NCBI GenBank assembly: GCA_007644065.1
Contig: VJWN01000019.1
Span: 372,001 to 436,000 of the forward strand
From: Margaritispora aquatica
Taxonomy: Eukaryota > Ascomycota > Leotiomycetes > Helotiales > Discinellaceae
Direction of reading: 5' to 3'
Length of the DNA: 64,000 nt
Made by a program: the position numbers and the translations under genes. Shown here one piece after another: positions 57,072 to 64,000 of the stretch. The notes beneath the pieces are model-generated. The model was not told the origin of the DNA. It was given only the letters and a program-made list of their open reading frames with translations, and made no database searches. The first letter of the stretch is position 1, and the number at the start of each line of letters is the position of its first letter.

Positions 57072-59462
57072 ATGCAACATGCCCCCCAAAAAGAAACAGA
57101 GGATCGAAGACCTAGGTCCCCTCCAAAAATAATTCAGGAAGAAGAGGATCGCGATGCGAGATTTGCAGGATATGGCATCAGTGATTTTATCGCCAACGAG
57201 ATTAATCAGACGAAGACAAAGCCATTTGGGATGACAGAAGAGCAGCAGAAAGAATGGCTTGATAGATCTCGAACATGGCTCAGACCAGAAGACATGCGAG
57301 GCCACAAATATGTCCCTCTCAAGGTCCTTGGTTGGGGTGGTTATGGGACGGTAGGACTCTGGAAACTGGCGCCTGAGGGGAGAGATGAATCTCTAGAGTC
57401 TGAGCTGGAAGCAGAGAGCGTTCAGGATGAAGGCAAAGACAAAGACAAAGCTAAAGACAAAGCTAAAGCCACAGGTGACGGCAAAGGTAAAGCAGTAAAT
57501 AAGGGAAAGGGAGCTGCTTCTCGTTCAAAGAAGGGAAAAGAAATAGCTGGAAAAGTGGATGGTCCTCCTGAGCATCTTGTCATTAAGCAGTTGATGGGCG
57601 GTACTCAGGAGAAGACCCTTGAAGCAAGACTTTCATTGCAATGGGTTTGTACACATACTTTTCTTTGTCAAACATCTATAGAAACTAGCGCAGTGTTCAT
57701 GTCTTCGTGGTACTGGATACAGTGCAGAGAAGTTGACTTGTCGCGTTTAATAGGAGTCAAAGCTTTTGAAGCAGATCAGTGAGCACCTATCTCCTCTTTA
57801 GTCACAAACGTCAATGGTATATTAAACCAAATCCAACGATAGAAACGTCGATAGGTGAAAGCTTTGGATAGTAAAGACTAACGACATTTCAGTGGGAACA
57901 AATACGGATCATGCAATCAAGATATATAAAGGATTTCATTTTGACGGCGGAACAGGCACAAGCGCAACAAGAGATCCAGTTCCATACACAGATGATCAGA
58001 CGTACAAGGCAGCGAAAGATATTGCAAGTAATTATGAACTTTCATTCCTCTCGCCTGTAATATCGATGCAGTGATGCTAATTTGGCTTCAGGAATATATT
58101 TAGAATATTGCGCTGGAGGTGGATTAGACCAATACTCCAAATGGTGCACCGATAATCGAGGAGGAACGATACCCGAAGAGCATCTTTGGCGAATTATGCT
58201 TTGCGTATTCAAGGGGCTTTTGCTTCTAGAAACAGGTTCCGAAGATCCAGCAGAGCCACGGTCCGAAGGATAGGGCGAGTCTATTGCACATTTCGATATC
58301 AAAACAGATAACGGTAAGTTAATACACCAACTCCATGCTCATTCAGGATCCAAACTCATACAAACAGTCTTGCTTGGGGATCATGATGACGATGTACATG
58401 AACACTTTAATGTATTAAAATTAGGGGACTTTGGAATGGCAATGAGAGTTCCAGATGCTCCTCAGGAAGTAGCTGGGGAGAGATGGATGAATGAGGCTTG
58501 GTGGAGAAAACTCCTGGCAAGGGTAGGATGCACAATTAAATCCAGCGTTGATAAACTTCGAAGAGAGCGCTAACAAGACATCTAGAACCTCCGGTTAGCA
58601 CAGCGCACTGAACATGTCTAACCCTTAACTAATCTTTGATAGGAACAATTCTTCTCGAACCATCCGCAAAGAAACAGCACTACCACCAAGACTGGAGTCT
58701 GGTCTACAGCAGCTATGATTGTTAGAATGTGCTTCATAGAAAATTAATAAAAGACAAGAAGAAACTCTTTATTCGCCCAAATGGGAATCTGACAACTGGG
58801 GACGCTACGGTACTGCTAGATCCGTACAAGTTCCCATACAGCGAGACGCTTGTAGAGCTTCTCCCCGACTGCCTCGCTATGTATCCTAAAGATCGCCCAG
58901 AAATACCGGAGGTCGTAGCAAAAATTCAAACAGTCATTGATGCATATGATTCGGTGCAGCAACTGGTTCCAGCCAATGCATTTCATGACCTCAATGAGAC
59001 CAATACTCTAGCTCCTGGGTATGCAATACAGATACTGAAACCCGAATATCGACTACAGTAGACAAAGCGACACCCGTAGTAGTCCCATATCAAAAAGGAC
59101 AAGAACCACGACCATACGATAACATAGAAGATGACATCGAATTCTTCTTCACAGGCTCTCAAAGAGACCCACTAGCCGCAGAACTAAAGGACTATCCTTA
59201 TGGGCCACTTTATACAGTACCGAAATACAAGGTGCCAAAGGGCAAGAAGAAGGCAAAGGAGAAAGTTGAGGCACCCGTTGCCGAAGTTGCTGGATCATCT
59301 AGTGCTGCGGGGCGTGGTAGAGGATGTGGAGCAGGCGGGAGCGGGAGCCAGAGTGGAGGAGGAGCATTGAGAGGGAGAGGAGGAGGAGGGAGAGGAGGCA
59401 CAGCACCTCCACAAAACCCTCCGCTAGTCTTTTCCCCCCGTCGGTTGCGACCACGTCATTGA
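57072..59462 (+). pseudogene. Protein kinase copy 2, decayed tandem duplicate
   Basis: Parallel to copy 1 along its whole length: FAGYGISDFIANEINQ and QQKEWLDRS, Gly loop VLGWGGYGTVGLW, HLVIKQL, IKIYKGFHFDGG, GIYLEYCAGGGLDQYSKW, HFDIKTDN (PEN changed to TDN), LGDFGMAMRVP, and the C-lobe LLDPYKFPYSETLVEL. It ends with FFFTGSQRDPLAAELKDYPY and a Gly-rich basic tail to 59462. Lesions: the ancestral start at 57079 (MPPKKKQRIEDLG) is out of frame; the stretch matching ESKILRQI is missing after about 57642; a TAG at 58271-58273 lies just before HFD; the frame is lost by one base near 58514; a stop follows the GVWSTAA stretch near 58750; and there is a frame change near 59060. Pieces may be transcribed, but no full kinase can form. 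Confidence 0.72.
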
Positions 59463-59539
59463 AACGGTAGAAATTCATGTACGTCTAGAATATTTAATAT
59501 ATCAAGGTATGTACTTGATCAGGCTACATACAATATATA

Positions 59540-59933
59540 CAGTACCCGTCAACAGCTAATTAACGGTCGCTTATTTTATACTAAAAATAGTTAAAATATA
59601 CCCTTTTAAAACTTATTTATTTTTATCTTTAATTTTTAAGTTTTAAATAAAAGTTATAATAGTTATTAAGGTCGGAAGGTAAGGAAAGAAAAAAACACGA
59701 TTTTCCCTATAAAATCCGAAGGAAAATTAATTTTTTAACTTTATTACTCTACGGTATAACGATTTAGCTTTTTTATATTAAAACTAATTATAGAAAAGAT
59801 TTTATTATTCGATTAATTAAAATATAATATATAGAATTCTAATTTATATTATATAAGTAGTTTAATTTTATAGAGAAAACGTTAAGTTTTAGTATAAAAT
59901 AAGATAAAAATAATTAGTAGTTGACTAGTACTA
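59540..59933. mobile_element. Short RIP-mutated inverted-repeat element (MITE-like)
   Basis: A 394-base, very AT-rich island. The left end CAGTACCCGTCAACAGCTAA and the right end read on the other strand (TAGTACTAGTCAACTACTAA) match at 18 of the first 24 positions, and most differences fit C-to-T/G-to-A change. A TA lies on each side (59538-59539 and 59934-59935), as for Tc1/mariner elements. It has no coding capacity and abundant TpA. Confidence 0.65.
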
Positions 59934-59935
59934 TA

Positions 59936-60646
59936 TGATTGTAAACTTTGCCAATAACTCCGGAATGAGTAGGTTATATTGCTATAAACATGTCAAGTTC
60001 ATAATATATTTCAGGAATTTCGAGAGATATTACAAAAGTTTTGATGTGGGTTAAAAGAAGAGGTGAGTAATATCAGACTCAGAACTGGCTGCGAATCAAA
60101 GTGCCTAAGGTATGCTTTGATAACTTGCATTGACACGACAAGTAAATAACAATCCAAACAACTTCATGTGCAAGTCTTAATTTTGTAACCCGGCACTTGC
60201 TAAGATCACAAATATCTCTGATTTATAAATGTCTCATGGGGAGCACATGTATCTGCTGTGTTGTGGCTCAAGTGAAGATGGGGTAGAAAACGCGAACCCC
60301 ACTAAAATCGACACAGTAATCATGTGACTACAAGTGCCTGAGGCCATTACTTTGGGCAGTGAAATCGTGCAAAAAGAGCATTGCTAGAGCTTAAATCAGT
60401 CAATCTGAAGCTCGAAAATATAGGTCTTGTTTCTATTCAATAAAGTAAGCTTGTCGGTGGTTCATAAAAGGTACGCAAAGATTCTCATAATTTGGACGAA
60501 TCAGAGCTCGAGCACGAATTCTTGACAACTATTTTGTGGGAGGTCTCGCTTATGCTAACTAGTGCCAAAATCCGACTCGACTTCCAAAGATTTCAATTGA
60601 AGGCCAAGGTCACGACAACCACAGCATCTAAACATACAACGTCAAG
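59936..60646. other. Intergenic upstream of the uL15 gene
   Basis: About 710 bases without a supported gene. It includes the uL15 promoter. No clear motif was picked out. Confidence 0.5.
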
Positions 60647-61453
60647 ATGCCTACTCATTTGAGCAAGACCCGCAAGCAGTACGTTCTCCCTCACATATCA
60701 CAGGCCTCACAACTGGGAATCTGCGAAATCGATTGCAGCGCGGGGCAGAATGCTCCATCCCCACGACGTTTTTCAATCTGCAAAAATTCTCAGCAGGAGG
60801 GAGAAGATGGAAATTGGTGCGCACAAATGCTGACGGTTCTTCTCTTTGCAGCCGCGGACACGTTTCTGCTGGACACGGTCGTGTAGGAAAGCACCGCAAG
60901 CATCCAGGTGGTCGTGGTCTTGCTGGTGGACAACATCACCACAGAACCAACATGGATAAGTACCATCCAGGTTACTTCGGAAAGGTCGGTATGCGATACT
61001 TCCACAAGCAAGGCAACCACTTCTGGAAGCCAGTTATCAACTTGGACAAGGTACGTTTGAACGATTTTCTCCATATTGGGTTGGTGGGCTGGGCACACAG
61101 AGAGCGGTTGGACTTGGGGGTTTGTGGGCTACGGGTTCTGTGGATTGGAGACGAAGCAGCCGGGAGCATGAGATCATGATTTGATTTGCCATGTTGAAAT
61201 AATTCTCTTGACGGTTTACTGACATTTCCCACAGCTCTGGTCCCTCGTCCCAGCAGAGAAGCGCGACGAATACCTCTCCGGCGCCAAGAAGGATACCGTC
61301 CCAGTTCTCGATCTCCTCCCCCTCGGCTACTCCAAGGTTCTCGGCAAGGGCCGAATCCCCGAAGTTCCTTTGGTTGTGCGCGCAAGATGGTTCAGCAAGG
61401 AGGCAGAGCGGAAGATCGTCGAGGCCGGTGGTGTTGTTGAGTTGGTCGCATAA
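60647..61453 (+). CDS. rpl28: 60S ribosomal protein uL15 (L28/L27a)
   Basis: Three exons, 60647-60678, 60852-61050 and 61235-61453, give 149 residues. The first intron (173 bases) splits a His codon after only ten codons; the second is 184 bases. Short first exons with long first introns are typical of fungal ribosomal protein genes. Sequence marks: [50 protein letters not shown] and [20 protein letters not shown] match eukaryotic L27a/yeast L28. It is part of the large subunit near the peptidyl-transferase region. Length equals the usual 148-149 residues. Confidence 0.97.
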
Positions 61454-61954
61454 ATAAGTGGCTCGGGCATTTTCATTGGGATCGTCAATCAGTCTGGGAG
61501 CTTAGGCATGGGAAGAGTGGAAGGACTTTTGTGACCTTCATCCGAGGCCGGTGTTGTGATGTGGAAAATGGTTTCGCAACGCGGCATGCTTGGCTTCTAT
61601 TATGGCTATGGGAGTTCACATGAATGAAATCACAAAAATCAAATCCAGACTGGTTCATGATGAGTGTGACGCATATGTTGGGAAGATACAGCGAACGGCC
61701 ATGTCAGTAGAAGTGTCCCAAAGCAAATCAAGACAACTCCCACAATGATTAGAGACTTTGCACATGTCAAGAAATTGTATAGTTTGAGGACTTTAATTTG
61801 CTACAGAATGTGGTATCTCTCTTTGCTCAAATACGCGCTTGACAAGCACAAGCAGTGGTGTGAACCATATACCACAATCGCTACCTTGGATACTTCCCAT
61901 ATGAATTACCCCGTCATAATATTATACATTACCATTTACTCGTTCCATGGTATA
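61454..61954. other. Intergenic, convergent 3' ends of uL15 and Cdc7 genes
   Basis: About 500 bases. No gene. Confidence 0.55.
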
Positions 61955-63427
61955 TCACAGCATGTTCATCTCATCATCATCCGTATACATCTCATCTCTT
62001 TCCCTCAGGAAATCATGCTCCAAAGCCTCCGCAGCACTGATCCTCTTGGTCGGATCGAGCTCAAAGCAACGTTCCAGAAACTTGACTGCGAGCTTCTCCT
62101 CCTCCCCTATCTGAACCTCAGCTCCACCCTTTCCACCTTCATTACGGCAAGTTGACCACAGGATTATCTTCTCGAGCGAGAAGCCTGCATTGCCAATGGT
62201 AGGTATGGTAGTCTCAAACACAGTACCATGTTGGTGTGCGCAAGCCTTCATTCTCTTGACTCCAAAGATCGTAGCAATTTCAATCATAGCCTCGACGTCA
62301 TCGGTTGAGTTGAAAAAGGGGAAACGTTTTGAAAGTATAGTAAGGAGAATGACACCGGCTGACCAAATATCGATCTTGGAACTCTGTTCTGTGCACTTGA
62401 ACAATACTTCTGGTGCTCTGAACCCACGAGTTCCGGCACGATTGGCTCGCCGTGAGGGACGATTGTCGTTCTTGGGATACCCATTGGAAGGACCCATAGT
62501 GGCCGCAACGCTATTGGTGATACGACGACGTCGCTCGGCCTGGCCTTCGTTACACAGACATGGCTTCGTGTCTACGTTCTCACGCTCTGCCAGTCCGAAA
62601 TCCACTAACACTCCACGCTTCTTATCGGGCTCGTACAGGAAATTCGTGGGCTTAATGTCTCGATGCAGAATGCCTTTGGAGTGTACGGCTGCTAGGGCTG
62701 TGAAGAGTGATCGGAAGTATGTTTGTATCTCAGGAACCTCCATCTTCCTGAAGTATTCTCTGAAGTCGGTATGTTTGAAGTAAGGAAGCACTGCAGCGAC
62801 CTGATCCGTATGTCGGAAGGCAGTAATGAGAGGACAAACGGAATCGAAACCTCGAAGGTCGTTTAACAGTTCCAGTTCATTAAGTATTCGCGCAGGACTG
62901 CTCGTAACATAAATTTTCTTTATGGCAACATATCTCGGTCGTCGTCTCTGCTCGGAGTATTCATCCATTCCATCTATACCGTGGGTCCGCCGTTTTTTTA
63001 ATGGTGGTGATGTCCATTTTGAACTCTCTTTTTCCTCGATGTCCCAGTCGTTCTCAAAGTGGTCGTATAGTAAGTCCTCGGCCTTATATACTGTAGAAAA
63101 AGTGCCTACAACGCGTCAGAATGGGGACAAAGCAGACATCTCAAATCACATACCTTCTCCAATTCGATTGATTAACCTGAAGCGATCTTTTATGCCTTTA
63201 AAAGTTTCCTCAAACCTCATCATATCCTCAGCAACTTGCGCGTCCACGATTTCGTCTGTAGCATCTGAACAATCCGACTCGGCATATTCCTCTGGTTCCT
63301 CTTCCTCTTCTCCCTCTATTCGCGATTCGTCCATATCCATATCCTGGTCGTCTACAGGCTCAAGTTCTTCGGTGAGGTCGTGGTGAATTGCGAATGGTCT
63401 TACGCTTCGCGATCGGACTGTAGCCAT
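61955..63427 (-). CDS. cdc7: Cdc7/Hsk1-type protein kinase
   Basis: Two exons, 63154-63427 and 61955-63105, give 474 residues. The intron (48 bases) splits the Gly of the glycine loop and keeps frame. An acidic N-terminus (EEEEEPEEYAESD) precedes the kinase fold: GEGTFSTVYKAE (91-102), AIKK with Lys at about 154, HRDIKPTNF (239-247), VDFGLAERE (259-267), an insert with basic RRRR before GTRGFRAPEVLF (316-327), then KIDIWSAGVILLTILSKRFP. The APE-to-DIWSAG stretch, the HRDIKPTNF variant and the activation-loop insert are typical of Cdc7. With its Dbf4 partner, Cdc7 phosphorylates Mcm2-7 to fire replication origins in the nucleus. It ends DDDEMNML. Confidence 0.93.
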
Positions 63428-63734
63428 TGCACGCCGAGGTCTTGGAGGGTATTTAGGTGTTGGCTAAATTATGAGAGCACACAATCCAGAGGGACGCGAA
63501 AGATTCGATTGGATGCACTGATCCAGGTACAATTGCTTACAGAAGACAGCCGCTTGGTGGGGGTAATTAGGGCCGCTAGCAAAAAAAGGTCAGCGCGACT
63601 GGTTGTGGTGAAAATAAACAAACCGCGTTGCCCCTTGTCAACAATCAAGTCACTGAGTTTGCGACAACAATTCCACCTTGATGACGATATTGTGATGTGA
63701 AGATTCAGAGGCATATTTCATACACGCCGAAACC
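63428..63734. promoter_or_regulatory. Bidirectional promoter of Cdc7 and condensin subunit 1 genes
   Basis: 307 bases between two divergent starts. It contains ACGCGAAA at 63495-63502, a known binding form for the MBF/SBF (Mbp1-Swi6-type) G1/S factors. Use of the site is inferred. Confidence 0.45.
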
Positions 63735-64000
63735 ATGGATAATATTACTTTCGACATCAACGATGCGCTCAAGCATTACATGAGCGATCCAGCAACAATT
63801 TCAACACCAGAAGCTGACTCAAATCTCGTGGATTGCGAAAATGACCCAGAATCGCTCACCAACTCACTTATCAACACCGTCCTGAATCCAATTATCGACT
63901 CAGTTGCCGGCAACCCAGACGCGATATTAAGAAGCTCATCATTTGACTCTTTACAGTTCCTACTAAAGTGTGTTCCAGTTTCTCTTCCCTCCAGTCAAAA
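63735..64000 (+). CDS. cnd1: Condensin complex subunit 1 (Cnd1/Ycs4), N-terminus only
   Basis: The ATG at 63735 opens a frame that runs to a likely GTGTGT donor at about 63968 or off the window edge. The 77-78 visible residues (MDNITFDINDALKHYMSDP, CENDPESLT, VLNPIIDSVAGNPDAI, FDSLQFLLK) match the N-terminus of filamentous-fungal condensin subunit 1, a HEAT-repeat protein of the condensin I complex that compacts chromosomes in mitosis. The call rests on a short stretch. It is missing from simple frame searches because no stop lies inside the window. Confidence 0.75.
   Translation, partial: MDNITFDINDALKHYMSDPATISTPEADSNLVDCENDPESLTNSLINTVLNPIIDSVAGNPDAILRSSSFDSLQFLLKCVPVSLPSSQ

Noticed and set aside
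1..64000. CRISPR arrays, bacterial-type operons, tRNA or rRNA genes
   Set aside because: None seen. The window is plainly fungal nuclear DNA; tRNA genes were looked for only by eye, so one could be missed.

Overview
The window is nuclear DNA of a filamentous ascomycete (Pezizomycotina). The evidence is the gene set (Zn2Cys6 regulator, Clr5-ankyrin protein, GH55 glucanase, anaphase-promoting complex subunit 1, Cdc7 kinase), short introns of about 45-95 bases with GTAAGT-like donors and CTAAC branch sites, and two AT-rich transposon relics carrying RIP-type C-to-T mutations. Leotiomycetes (Helotiales) is my best guess from the overall look. I could not test it.

Layout. 1-4415: 3' part of the APC1 gene. 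5007-5657: LEA-like, probably mitochondrial stress protein, with a CRE-type palindrome upstream. 6732-7822: AUH-type enoyl-CoA hydratase of leucine breakdown. 8038-8648 and 9780-13460: a small ankyrin protein and a 1176-residue Clr5-ankyrin protein. 14077-14354: a tiny one-pass membrane protein. 15966-17150 and 17436-18443: divergent Zn2Cys6 regulator and alpha/beta hydrolase. 18444-21892: gene-poor. 21893-26721: Sec7-PH Arf exchange factor. 30292-31308: disordered protein of unknown role. 32259-34288: complete but dead Fot1/pogo-type transposon with 92-base inverted repeats and a TA duplication. 37253-38242: fungal protein of unknown function.

40036-51934 looks like a cell-surface or secreted block: a 21-exon GH55 protein with an unusual C-terminal region, a divergently transcribed cysteine-rich repeat protein, and an unrecognised probable secreted protein. 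52391-53626 is an F-box-like protein. 54329-59462 holds a tandem pair of unusual protein kinases. The first is intact if an 8-base micro-exon is accepted; the second has decayed. A short RIP-mutated inverted-repeat element (59540-59933) follows. The right end is housekeeping: ribosomal protein uL15, Cdc7 kinase, and the start of condensin subunit 1, the last two divergent across about 300 bases.

Genes that could work together are APC1, Cdc7 and condensin (chromosome cycle, at the two ends), the GH55/repeat-protein pair (cell wall or surface) and the Zn2Cys6/hydrolase pair (possible regulator and target). Exon borders were set by eye from splice consensus and frame continuity. Most models close in frame. 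The 50.3-51.9 kb locus does not.
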